Shown piece after piece: positions 1 to 6,087 of a DNA stretch of 8,393 bases. The stretch covers positions 1 through 8,393 of the forward strand of contig CADBTH010000223.1 in the NCBI GenBank assembly GCA_902797495.1, written 5' to 3'. Made by a program: the position numbers and the translations under genes. The DNA is from an uncultured Ruminococcus sp. GTDB taxonomy: Bacteria > Bacillota > Clostridia > Oscillospirales > CAG-272. Positions within the stretch are counted from its first letter, which is position 1. Each line of letters opens with the position of its first letter. The notes beneath the pieces are model-generated. The model had not been told where the DNA came from. It saw only the letters and a list, made by a program, of their open reading frames with translations, and searched no databases.

Positions 1-10
1 ACGAGAACCC

Positions 11-33
11 CAAGGCTCTCTTCGCTCGCCTTG
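11..33. repeat. Palindromic element at the left edge
   Basis: On the plus strand CAAGGC (11-16) and GCCTTG (28-33) flank the 11-base loop TCTCTTCGCTC. On the minus-strand transcript the stem extends to nine pairs with one G-U pair (CCTCAAGGC with GCCTTGGGG). G- and C-runs continue outside the arms. It resembles small dispersed intergenic palindromes but may continue past the window. Together with the hairpin at 47-82 it fills the non-coding bases 1-97, where I see no coding start. Confidence 0.4.
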
Positions 34-46
34 AGGACCCCCCTAT

Positions 47-82
47 ACGGCAAAGACGGCATTTTTCTGCCGTCTGAGCCGT
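47..82 (-). terminator. Two-tier hairpin after the hydrolase gene, possible weak terminator
   Basis: It starts 15 bases past the hydrolase stop. On the minus strand the order is ACGGC, TCA, GACGGCA, loop GAAAAA, TGCCGTC, TTT, GCCGT: a 7-bp inner stem, a 3x3 internal loop and a 5-bp outer stem. Only three T residues follow the inner stem, and they are enclosed by the outer arm. A normal intrinsic terminator is therefore doubtful; transcript 3'-end protection or attenuation before a downstream gene is equally possible. Confidence 0.45.
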
Positions 83-97
83 TATATTAGACCGTTT

Positions 98-1387
98 TTA
101 CGGGGAGACGTAGCCCATCGGGTTCTGCGCTTCGCCGTTGATACGCACCTCGAAGTGGAGGTGGTTACCCGTCGAATAACCCGTGGAGCCGACGTAGCCG
201 ATTATATCTCCCTGGTTGACCCACTGACCTACGCTGCACCCGATCATGCTCTGGTGAGCATAAAGTGTCGATTCGCCGTTGCCGTGGTCGATTACAACGT
301 AGTTGCCGTAACTGTTGTGACCCGTCGCCACGATGACCTGTCCGCCCTTGGAGGCGTGGATAGGCGTTCCGTAAGGAGCGGGGATATCGATACCGCGGTG
401 GAAATCACTGTAACCGCCGAGAGTTCTCCAGCCGAATCCCGAGGATATGTATGAGTTGCCGGGGAGCGGCCATGCAAATCCTCCGCCGACGTATACCGTC
501 GAGGGGTCCTGAGCCGGCGTCTGCTGTTCCTGCTGCTGAGTGCCCGCGTTGTTCGCGGCAGCCGCGGCTGCCGCCGCCTGCCTTGCCGCCTCTTCAGCCG
601 CGCGCTGCTCCGCGAGCCTTCTCTGCTCTTCCGCGATCTGATACAGATACGCTTCGAGCTCTTCGTTGAGCGCGTTGTCCTGAGCCGTCGCCGCTTCGAG
701 CGCGCTGTTCGCTTTGCTTATATCGTCCTCGAGAGACTTGATATAGTTCGCCTGCTGCTCGGAGAGCGACTCGTACTCCGCCTTGTCAGCTTCGAGCTGC
801 GAGACGAGGTCGGCCTGAAGCGAGCTCGCCTCTTCGAGGCTGATCTTCGCGGCTTCAAGCTCCGCCTTCTCGTTCTGATACTGGATCTTCAGACTTCTGT
901 CGTACTCCAGCATACTGCTGACCATATCCATTTTCATCAGGAAGTCCGCCATATCGGAAGAATTCACGATTATGCTGAGATAGCTTGCGTTTCCTTCTTC
1001 ATATGATATAACGAGTCTGTCGAGAAATTTGTTGAACGTCGCCTCGATCGACTCCTCTTTTTCCGTGATGGTAGCCGACGTCGATTCGATCTGCTGAGCG
1101 AGCTGAGCGGAAAGGGATTCCGCCGCCGCTATCTTCTGCTGAGTCACCGCCGCGAGGGAGTCGAGGTTCGCTTTCGCGTCGAGTCCCGCCGCCTTCTGCT
1201 CGTTGAGATCCGCTATCTGCTGTTCGAGCTCGCTCTTCTGCGCGTCGAGCGCGTCGATCTGTTCCTGAAGAGATTGCGTGGTCGCGTCTGCGGCCTCGGT
1301 GACTACCGCGCCCCTCTGTATGAACAGAGAAGACACGACCGTTACCGCCAGCAGGACCAATAGGATGACTTTGCTGAGTTTCTTCAC
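98..1387 (-). CDS. Secreted coiled-coil murein hydrolase, M23/LytM peptidase (EnvC/PcsB-like), FtsEX partner
   Basis: This is a probable peptidoglycan endopeptidase of 429 residues, exported and controlled by the adjacent FtsEX. It starts at GTG. A signal sequence (about 1-33: KK start, hydrophobic VILLVLLAVTVVSSLFI, likely cleavage near ADA) leads into two long coiled-coil helices (about 37-115 and 165-265). Between them is the conserved core LVISYEEGNASYLSIIVNSS followed by DMADFLMKMD (125-154), as in PcsB- and CwlO-type FtsX-regulated hydrolases. An Ala run (271-278) and a Gln/Pro linker (to about 300) precede the C-terminal M23 domain (305-429). Expected zinc ligands are H330 and D334 (HRGID) and H411, with catalytic histidines H378 and H409 (HLH motif). 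The full set is present, unlike E. coli EnvC, which is an activator with a degenerate LytM domain. The stop is TAA at 100-98. The partner role is inferred from domains and gene order. Confidence 0.93.
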   Translation of the reverse strand: MKKLSKVILLVLLAVTVVSSLFIQRGAVVTEAADATTQSLQEQIDALDAQKSELEQQIADLNEQKAAGLDAKANLDSLAAVTQQKIAAAESLSAQLAQQIESTSATITEKEESIEATFNKFLDRLVISYEEGNASYLSIIVNSSDMADFLMKMDMVSSMLEYDRSLKIQYQNEKAELEAAKISLEEASSLQADLVSQLEADKAEYESLSEQQANYIKSLEDDISKANSALEAATAQDNALNEELEAYLYQIAEEQRRLAEQRAAEEAARQAAAAAAAANNAGTQQQEQQTPAQDPSTVYVGGGFAWPLPGNSYISSGFGWRTLGGYSDFHRGIDIPAPYGTPIHASKGGQVIVATGHNSYGNYVVIDHGNGESTLYAHQSMIGCSVGQWVNQGDIIGYVGSTGYSTGNHLHFEVRINGEAQNPMGYVSP

Positions 1388-1394
1388 TTAAGAT

Positions 1395-1400
1395 CCTCCT
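1395..1400 (-). promoter_or_regulatory. Strong ribosome binding site deciding a GTG start
   Basis: AGGAGG, read on the minus strand, stands seven bases before GTG 1387-1385. No in-frame ATG lies nearby that would keep the signal peptide. This site therefore fixes GTG as the start of the hydrolase and suggests efficient translation despite the non-ATG codon. Confidence 0.85.
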
Positions 1401-1429
1401 TTTTCAAGGTTATACGTGACGAAAAAGTC

Positions 1430-2323
1430 TTACGATTTGAGATACTTCCATATCGAGATACAGCTTCCGACGACGCCGGTGATGACGCCGACCGCAAGGA
1501 ACTGCAGAAGCACCGGAACGTTTATCTCGGAGAACGGAATGAGCTTTATCATTTCAAGTCCCGAAACAAGGGATTTCGAGATATAGGAGTAAGCGAATAT
1601 CTCGACGAAATAAGCTATCGCGCTTGCGACGAGGCCGATGATGATACCCTCGAAGATGAACGGCAGAGTGATGAACCACCCCGTCGCCCCCACGTACCGC
1701 ATGACGCTTATCTCGTGCCTCCTTGAATGCAGGGCGAGTTTTATCGTATTGATGATGATGAATATCGTTACGACGAACAGTATCACGAGGAACCAGATGA
1801 ATATCCACTGGATGCTGTTCTTGAACTTGAGGATCGACTTGGCGAGGTCGACTCTCGCGTTGACCTTTCTGACCCCTTCCATGTGGGAGAGGGAGTACTG
1901 AAGGCTCGTGACGTCCTCTTCGGACTTGTACGTTATCTCGAAAGAATCGGAGAGCGGGTTGTTCTCGTCGTTGATGTCGCTGTAGAGATCCTGATACTCT
2001 CCCGCCTGTTCCTTCATCTTTTCAAGCCCTTCGGCCTTCGTGATGCGGACGACAGATTCGACTCCGTCGAGAGCGGCGATCTCGTCCCCTACGGCGACGA
2101 TCTCCTCTTCGGTCGCGTCGGGATGACAGAACGCGACGATCTGGTTCATCATATTGAGGTTTTCGAGGTTTACGTTTATGTTCTTTACGAGCAGAGCAAA
2201 TCCGCCCATTACGACGAGACAGCTCATAAGGACTGCGATGGAAGCGAACGACATTACGCCGTTTCTCCAGAGGCTCTTGACCGCCTGAACGATAAAATAT
2301 GAAAGTCGGTATCTCTTTTTCAT
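1430..2323 (-). CDS. ftsX: Cell division permease-like protein FtsX
   Basis: This is the membrane subunit of FtsEX, which passes the FtsE ATPase cycle to an extracellular murein hydrolase. It has 297 residues, the size of Gram-positive FtsX. Topology read from hydrophobicity: a cytoplasmic N-terminus, TM1 about 22-46, an extracellular domain about 47-170 (predicted to bind the hydrolase's coiled coil), TM2 about 172-194, TM3 about 217-241 and TM4 about 268-291. The loop SRRHEISVMRYVGAT (200-214) is the conserved cytoplasmic coupling segment of FtsX/MacB-type permeases, expected to contact FtsE. The start overlaps the ftsE stop by ATGA, with GGGGG about ten bases upstream. The TAA is at 1432-1430, and the hydrolase gene starts 42 bases later. 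There is no sign of truncation. Confidence 0.95.
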   Translation of the reverse strand: MKKRYRLSYFIVQAVKSLWRNGVMSFASIAVLMSCLVVMGGFALLVKNINVNLENLNMMNQIVAFCHPDATEEEIVAVGDEIAALDGVESVVRITKAEGLEKMKEQAGEYQDLYSDINDENNPLSDSFEITYKSEEDVTSLQYSLSHMEGVRKVNARVDLAKSILKFKNSIQWIFIWFLVILFVVTIFIIINTIKLALHSRRHEISVMRYVGATGWFITLPFIFEGIIIGLVASAIAYFVEIFAYSYISKSLVSGLEMIKLIPFSEINVPVLLQFLAVGVITGVVGSCISIWKYLKS

Positions 2324-2997
2324 TTGAACATACCCCCTACGCGGTCCTCGATGATCTTTCCGTCGCGGAGCATGACGACTCTCTGTTTATAGTAGTCTAC
2401 AAGAGCTTTTTCGTGTGTTACGACGATGACGGTCTTTCCGAGCTTGTTGATCTTCATGAGAAGATTCATGATCTCGATACTCATCTTCGGGTCGATGTTG
2501 CCGGTCGGCTCGTCCGCGATGATGATCTTCGGGTTGTTCGCGAGAGCTCTTGCGAGAGCGACTCTCTGCTGCTCGCCGCCCGACAGTTCGCTCGGGAAGT
2601 TCTTTCCCTTGTCGGGAAGGTTCACCGTGTTGAGGATAGCGGGAACGCGGCGCTTTATGAGCTTAGTCGGCGTGCCGACCACCTGCATTGCGAACGCCAC
2701 GTTCTCGTAGACGGTCTTGTCCTTGAAGAGACGGAAATCCTGGAATACGACCCCGAGCTCGCGTCTGTAGTACGGGACCTTGTAGTTGCGCAGCTTCGTC
2801 AGGTTGTAGTCTCCGACGATTATCTCGCCCGAGCTCGCCTTTTCCTCCCTGAGAAGGAGCTTCATCATAGTAGTCTTTCCCGCGCCGGATCTGCCGACGA
2901 TGAATACGAACTCGCCGTCCTCGACCCGCAGGTCGACGCCGTCGAGCGCGACAGTTCCGTTCGGGTAATGCTTTTTTACGTTTCTGAATTCTATCAT
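2320..2997 (-). CDS. ftsE: Cell division ATP-binding protein FtsE
   Basis: This is the ATPase subunit of the FtsEX ABC-type complex at the inner face of the membrane. It does not transport; ATP hydrolysis drives FtsX to activate a cell-wall hydrolase. It has 225 residues, normal for FtsE. All motor motifs are intact: Walker A GRSGAGKT (35-42), Q-loop Q86 in VVFQDFRLF, ABC signature LSGGEQQRVALARAL (138-152), Walker B IIIADEPTGNID (158-169, catalytic E163) and the switch histidine H195. RRELGVVFQDFRLFKDKTVYEN, around 78-99, is typical of FtsE rather than of LolD or MacB. The ATG at 2997 has only a weak AAGGT upstream, although the N-terminus MIEFRNVKKHYPNG aligns as expected for the family. 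The TGA overlaps the ftsX ATG (ATGA), so the two are translationally coupled. Confidence 0.96.
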   Translation of the reverse strand: MIEFRNVKKHYPNGTVALDGVDLRVEDGEFVFIVGRSGAGKTTMMKLLLREEKASSGEIIVGDYNLTKLRNYKVPYYRRELGVVFQDFRLFKDKTVYENVAFAMQVVGTPTKLIKRRVPAILNTVNLPDKGKNFPSELSGGEQQRVALARALANNPKIIIADEPTGNIDPKMSIEIMNLLMKINKLGKTVIVVTHEKALVDYYKQRVVMLRDGKIIEDRVGGMFK

Positions 2998-3053
2998 AGT
3001 TCTACCTTTTACTGAAATTAGAATAAAACCGATACGCCGTCAGAACAGCTCTA

Positions 3054-4139
3054 TCAGAATTTTACCGGTTTCGTAGTAAGGTATCTCTTTACCATCAGAG
3101 CTACTTTGAACGTGATCGCGTGATCGAATTCGCGCAGATCGAGTCCGGTCAGCTTGCGTATCTTTTCGAGTCTGTATACGAGAGTGTTTCTGTGTACGAA
3201 CAGTTTTCTCGACGTCTCCGAGACGTTGAGGTTGTTTTCGAAGAAGCACTGTATCGTCATCAGAGTCTCGCGGTCGAGACTGTCGAGCGAGCCGTTCTTG
3301 AAGACTTCCTGGAGGAACATCTCGCAGAGGGTCGTCGGAAGCTGATAGATAAGCCTGCCGATGCCGAGGTTGTCGTAGCTGACGATGCTCTTGTCCGTGT
3401 CGAACACCTTTCCGACTTCGAGCGCGACCTGAGCCTCTTTATACGAACGGGCGAGATCCTTTATGTTGTCGACCGCCGTGCCGATGCCGATGGAGACCTT
3501 CGTGAAGAACTCGGAGTTGATCGTGTCCGCGATCGATTTCGCCGTCTTCTCGATCTTCTTCGTGTCGGACAGAGTCTTGATCTCCTTTACGAGCACGATA
3601 TCCTTCTCGCCGACGCCGATGACGTAATCCTTCGTCTTATCCGGGAATATGTTCTGAACGATGTCGAGCGGGAGAACGTCCGTCTTGTCCGTGAACCTGA
3701 TGAGGAACACGACTCTGACCTCTTCCGTGTTGAAGCGAAGCTCCTTGCTCTTGACGTAGATGTCGCTCGGAAGGATGTTGTCGAGTATGATGTTCTTTAT
3801 AAACGAATTCTTATCGTACTTCTCGTCGTAAAGGCTCTTGATATTGGAGAGGGAGATCGAAAGGACCGCCGCGTACTTCTCCGCTATGTTGTCCTCTCCC
3901 TCGACGAATACCGCGTACTCCGCCTTCGCGTTGTTCATGACGGGATAATAAGTAAAGCCTCCCGCGGTGACTGAAGCGGTCATATAAGCGAGCTCGTCGC
4001 GGACTTCCTGCTTCGTTTCGCCTATTCTGACAAGGTCGCTGCAGGCGATCACCACTCCGCCTTCATCGATCACACCGATAACGCGATCCACCGCGTCACG
4101 CATCTGATATACGATACCCTGAAACAGACGATTTGACAT
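3054..4139 (-). CDS. PucR/CdaR-family transcriptional regulator at the head of the ftsEX cluster
   Basis: This is a 361-residue cytoplasmic DNA-binding protein. The N-terminal ~100 residues look like a sensory domain (MRDAVDRVIGVIDEGGVVIACSD is the start of its fold), but the ligand cannot be read from sequence. A central GGDEF-like module, as found in this family, spans roughly 135-250 and includes KVSIGIGTAVDNIKDL (214-229) and SYKEAQVALEVGKVF (232-246). It has no GGDEF catalytic motif, so cyclic-di-GMP synthesis is not implied. The C-terminal PucR-type helix-turn-helix is clear: ENNLNVSETSRKLFVHRNTL (301-320), continuing with YRLEKI. Relatives control purine, sugar-diacid or amino-acid genes, but none of those is nearby. 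It has its own promoter, and ftsE starts 56 bases after its TGA with no terminator between. Co-transcription with ftsEX, or control of it, is therefore plausible (inference). The family call is firm; the regulon is unknown. Confidence 0.9.
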   Translation of the reverse strand: MSNRLFQGIVYQMRDAVDRVIGVIDEGGVVIACSDLVRIGETKQEVRDELAYMTASVTAGGFTYYPVMNNAKAEYAVFVEGEDNIAEKYAAVLSISLSNIKSLYDEKYDKNSFIKNIILDNILPSDIYVKSKELRFNTEEVRVVFLIRFTDKTDVLPLDIVQNIFPDKTKDYVIGVGEKDIVLVKEIKTLSDTKKIEKTAKSIADTINSEFFTKVSIGIGTAVDNIKDLARSYKEAQVALEVGKVFDTDKSIVSYDNLGIGRLIYQLPTTLCEMFLQEVFKNGSLDSLDRETLMTIQCFFENNLNVSETSRKLFVHRNTLVYRLEKIRKLTGLDLREFDHAITFKVALMVKRYLTTKPVKF

Positions 4140-4146
4140 AAATTTT

Positions 4147-4151
4147 CCTCC
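4147..4151 (-). promoter_or_regulatory. Ribosome binding site of the PucR/CdaR-type regulator
   Basis: GGAGG, read on the minus strand, lies seven bases before ATG 4139. It is a strong Shine-Dalgarno match and fixes the start of the regulator. Confidence 0.85.
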
Positions 4152-4186
4152 GTGATACTTTTATCTTCATAGTTTCCCATTGTGTA

Positions 4187-4253
4187 TACTGAACATATTT
4201 TACTACTTTTTTTCTACTATTTCAATAGCAATTCAGTAATTTTTCTGAAAAAT
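4187..4253. promoter_or_regulatory. Inverted repeats flanking the promoter, possible operator sites
   Basis: On the plus strand TACTGAA (4187-4193, near the likely transcription start) is matched by its inverse TTCAGTA (4232-4238, just upstream of -35). A further CTGAA at 4245-4249 makes the local palindrome TTCAG-N8-CTGAA. ATTTTTC-T-GAAAAAT (4239-4253) nests in the same place, and CTATT-TC-AATAG (4217-4228) overlaps the -35 box. The arrangement would suit a dimeric regulator, perhaps the product of the next gene acting on itself. AT-rich DNA yields short palindromes by chance, so the functional reading is tentative. Confidence 0.35.
4197..4225 (-). promoter_or_regulatory. Sigma-A-type promoter for the regulator/ftsEX unit
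   Basis: The -35 box TTGAAA (4225-4220) and -10 box TAAAAT (4202-4197) are separated by exactly 17 bases, close to consensus. The surroundings are strongly AT-rich, unlike the coding DNA around them. Transcription would start near 4190, leaving a leader of about 50 bases before the regulator ATG. It is the only good promoter match I found in the gap. Confidence 0.75.
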
Positions 4254-4324
4254 GCATAAAAAATTTGTATTTATACTATGATTTTTTCACAAATGGAATC
4301 GAGTTTCCCCCTCTTCGCACGGTC

Positions 4325-4354
4325 AAAAAAGAGCGGAGCGCCGCCGGCGCTCCG
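4325..4354 (-). terminator. Rho-independent terminator of the dnaK-dnaJ-prmA-rsmE unit
   Basis: On the minus strand CGGAGCGCC, loop GGC, GGCGCTCCG forms a perfect 9-bp GC-rich stem (4354-4334). A short CTC linker leads into six T residues at 4330-4325. It lies 25 bases after the rsmE stop. The stem, tight loop and T-run match a classical intrinsic terminator, separating the heat-shock operon from the next transcription unit. Confidence 0.93.
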
Positions 4355-4378
4355 ATTTCCGAATATATTTACATACGT

Positions 4379-5128
4379 TTACAACTCGTATTCGTAAGCG
4401 AGGCACGAGAGCACGAAGCCCGACGCGGTCTCCGTCCTGAGTATCCTCTTTCCGAGCCCGACCGGGGTCATTCCCGCGTTCTTCGCCGTCTCCGCCTCCG
4501 AGACCGAAAAACCGCCCTCGGAGCCGATCATGAAGGAGACCGTGTCCGGTATCCGGTCATGCTCCTTCAGAGCGGACTTCAGAGTCGTTCCGTTCTCCGC
4601 TTCATAGCAGAAAAGGGATAAGTCCGCCTCCGCCGCCGCGGCGACGGCTTCCCTGAAGGTCATCATCGGGCAAACTTCGACGAGCGCGCCGCGCCCGCAC
4701 TGCTTCGCCGCCTCGTCCGCTATCCTCTGCCATCTCGCTCTTTTCTTCTCGCACTCCTGCTTCGTCAGGCGCACGACGCACCTTTCCGTGAGCACGGGGA
4801 CGATCTTCGAGACTCCGCATTCGACCGCCTTCTGAACGACCGTGTCGAACTTGTCTCCCTTTATAAGAGCCTGATAAAGTACCGCCTTATACGGCGGCTC
4901 CGAGTCGCTCTTTCGCTCGGATATCACGTCCGCGCTGACTGATTCGCCGACCGACGTTATCACGCAGTCGTATTCGACTCCCGCCATGTCGCACACGACG
5001 AGACCGTCTCCCTCCTTCATCCTGAGGGACTTTGTTATGTGGGACGCGTCGTCTCCGAGTATTATGACGGTCTTTTTGCCGCCGTCAGTCACGCCCGTCT
5101 GAGCGGAGGTTATAAAAAATCTCGGCAT
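4379..5128 (-). CDS. rsmE: 16S rRNA (uracil(1498)-N3)-methyltransferase RsmE
   Basis: This SPOUT-family (knotted) methyltransferase makes m3U1498 in 16S rRNA of the small ribosomal subunit. It has 249 residues, typical of the family. The N-terminal PUA-like domain includes HITKSLRMKEGD (30-41). The catalytic part has KGDKFDTVVQKAVECGVSKI (90-109), QRIADEAAKQCGR (134-146), the SAM-binding knot loop IGSEGGFS (201-208) and LGKRILRTETA (225-235). The loop is often IGPEGGFS; Ser in place of Pro is a mild variation that I would not expect to abolish activity. The ATG at 5128 has GAGGG (5140-5136) seven bases upstream. That site overlaps the prmA TGA, which suggests translational coupling. The stop is TAA at 4381-4379, followed about 25 bases later by a strong terminator. 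This makes rsmE the last gene of the dnaK unit here. Confidence 0.97.
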   Translation of the reverse strand: MPRFFITSAQTGVTDGGKKTVIILGDDASHITKSLRMKEGDGLVVCDMAGVEYDCVITSVGESVSADVISERKSDSEPPYKAVLYQALIKGDKFDTVVQKAVECGVSKIVPVLTERCVVRLTKQECEKKRARWQRIADEAAKQCGRGALVEVCPMMTFREAVAAAAEADLSLFCYEAENGTTLKSALKEHDRIPDTVSFMIGSEGGFSVSEAETAKNAGMTPVGLGKRILRTETASGFVLSCLAYEYEL

Positions 5129-5138
5129 CGCATTACCC

Positions 5139-6068
5139 TCAGCGCTTCTTCAGAGCGGCGCAGTACCATCCGTTCTCGGCCGCGTCGTCATACACGTAGA
5201 ATCCGGCCGCCCCGAGAGCCGCGACCGTCTCCTCGCGCCTCTCCGTTATGATGCCGGACACGATAAGTATACCGTCGTCCGAGAGGTATTTCCCGACGTC
5301 GGGCGACAGACGGATTATGATGTCCGCGACTATATTCGCACAGCACACGTCGTAACCGCCCTCGGGCATCACAACGTCCGAGAGAAGGTCGGACACGCGG
5401 CAGGTGACGTTCGGCGTGCCGTTCAGTTCGGTGTTTTCGGTCGCGACTCTGACAGAGACGGGATCGATGTCGCAGGCGAAGCATTCCGCCGCGCCGAGCT
5501 TGGACGCGCAGATCGCGAGGATACCGCTTCCGCATCCGACGTCGAGCATACGGTCGCCGCGCTTTACGTATTTTTCAAGGAGCGAAGCGCAGAGCCTCGT
5601 CGTCTCGTGAGTTCCCGTGCCGAAAGCCATGCCGGGGTCCATGAGAACTGTGATCTCCCCGTCCTTCGGCTCGTATTTTTCCCACACCGGAACGATGACG
5701 AGACGCTTTCCCGTCTTTATCGGCTTGTAGTACTGCTTCCAGGAATCCGCCCAGTCCTCTTCACGAACGCCGTCGAGTTCTATCGAGGCTTCGATGCCGA
5801 GGGAGGCGAGCCTCTCCTTTATGTAAGCGACGTGATCGGCTATCCCCGCGTCAGTTCCGAGAAACGCCGATACGGACGCCCTCGTCTTGTCCTTTTTCAG
5901 TAGCTCCTCGTCGATGAGGTCTCCGTATACTCCGTCGAGCTCGCGCTCGACGTCCGAATAATCCTCTATCATGAGTGAGTTCGTGACCATGCTCATCACG
6001 GACGTGAGAGTGTCGAGATCCTTCGAGTCGACCGTCGCCTTGATCTGAGTCCATTCTTTGTTTTCCAT
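5139..6068 (-). CDS. prmA: Ribosomal protein L11 methyltransferase PrmA
   Basis: This cytoplasmic S-adenosylmethionine (SAM)-dependent enzyme trimethylates amino groups of ribosomal protein L11. It has 309 residues, about the family norm. The N-terminal substrate-recognition domain (about 1-95) is variable. The conserved block EDWADSWKQYYKP is at 104-116. The family signature DPGMAFGTGTHETT (144-157) leads into the Rossmann methyltransferase fold. SAM motif I is LDVGCGSGILAI (175-186), the acidic ribose-binding position is in ACDIDP (198-203), and the NIVADII motif is at 245-251. The ATG at 6068 is preceded by a modest GGGGA about nine bases upstream. prmA follows dnaJ by 19 bases and precedes rsmE by 10. 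In B. subtilis the equivalent gene (yqeT) sits at the same place in the dnaK operon, so co-transcription is likely. Confidence 0.97.
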   Translation of the reverse strand: MENKEWTQIKATVDSKDLDTLTSVMSMVTNSLMIEDYSDVERELDGVYGDLIDEELLKKDKTRASVSAFLGTDAGIADHVAYIKERLASLGIEASIELDGVREEDWADSWKQYYKPIKTGKRLVIVPVWEKYEPKDGEITVLMDPGMAFGTGTHETTRLCASLLEKYVKRGDRMLDVGCGSGILAICASKLGAAECFACDIDPVSVRVATENTELNGTPNVTCRVSDLLSDVVMPEGGYDVCCANIVADIIIRLSPDVGKYLSDDGILIVSGIITERREETVAALGAAGFYVYDDAAENGWYCAALKKR

Positions 6069-6087
6069 ATAGTCCGTTCCCCGAAGA

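Noticed and set aside
465..600. Ala/Gln-rich low-complexity stretch as a DNA repeat
   Set aside because: It encodes the flexible Ala run and Gln/Pro linker of the hydrolase with mixed codons, not a true tandem DNA repeat.
1727..2302. Plus-strand open frame (191 codons) opposite ftsX
   Set aside because: It has Asp/Val/Leu-rich shadow composition and no domain, and lies entirely within a convincing ftsX.
2299..3015. Plus-strand open frame (238 codons) covering ftsE
   Set aside because: It mirrors the complete ftsE gene, whose ABC motifs are all present. The opposite frame is open only because its stop codons would need TTA, CTA or TCA codons in ftsE, and these are rare here.
2998..3053. Possible ftsE promoter in the 56-base gap
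   Set aside because: TATTCT-like hexamers occur, but no pairing with a recognisable -35 box at correct spacing was found.
3120..3974. Long plus-strand open frame (284 codons) antisense to the regulator
   Set aside because: It lies wholly opposite a well-supported gene, is rich in Arg, Asp, Val and Leu as expected from reversed GC-rich codons, matches no family I know and has no convincing ribosome binding site.
3054..4139. Regulator as a cyclic-di-GMP synthase because of its GGDEF-like fold
   Set aside because: The GGDEF-type catalytic motif is absent; this module is the degenerate form common in PucR/CdaR regulators.
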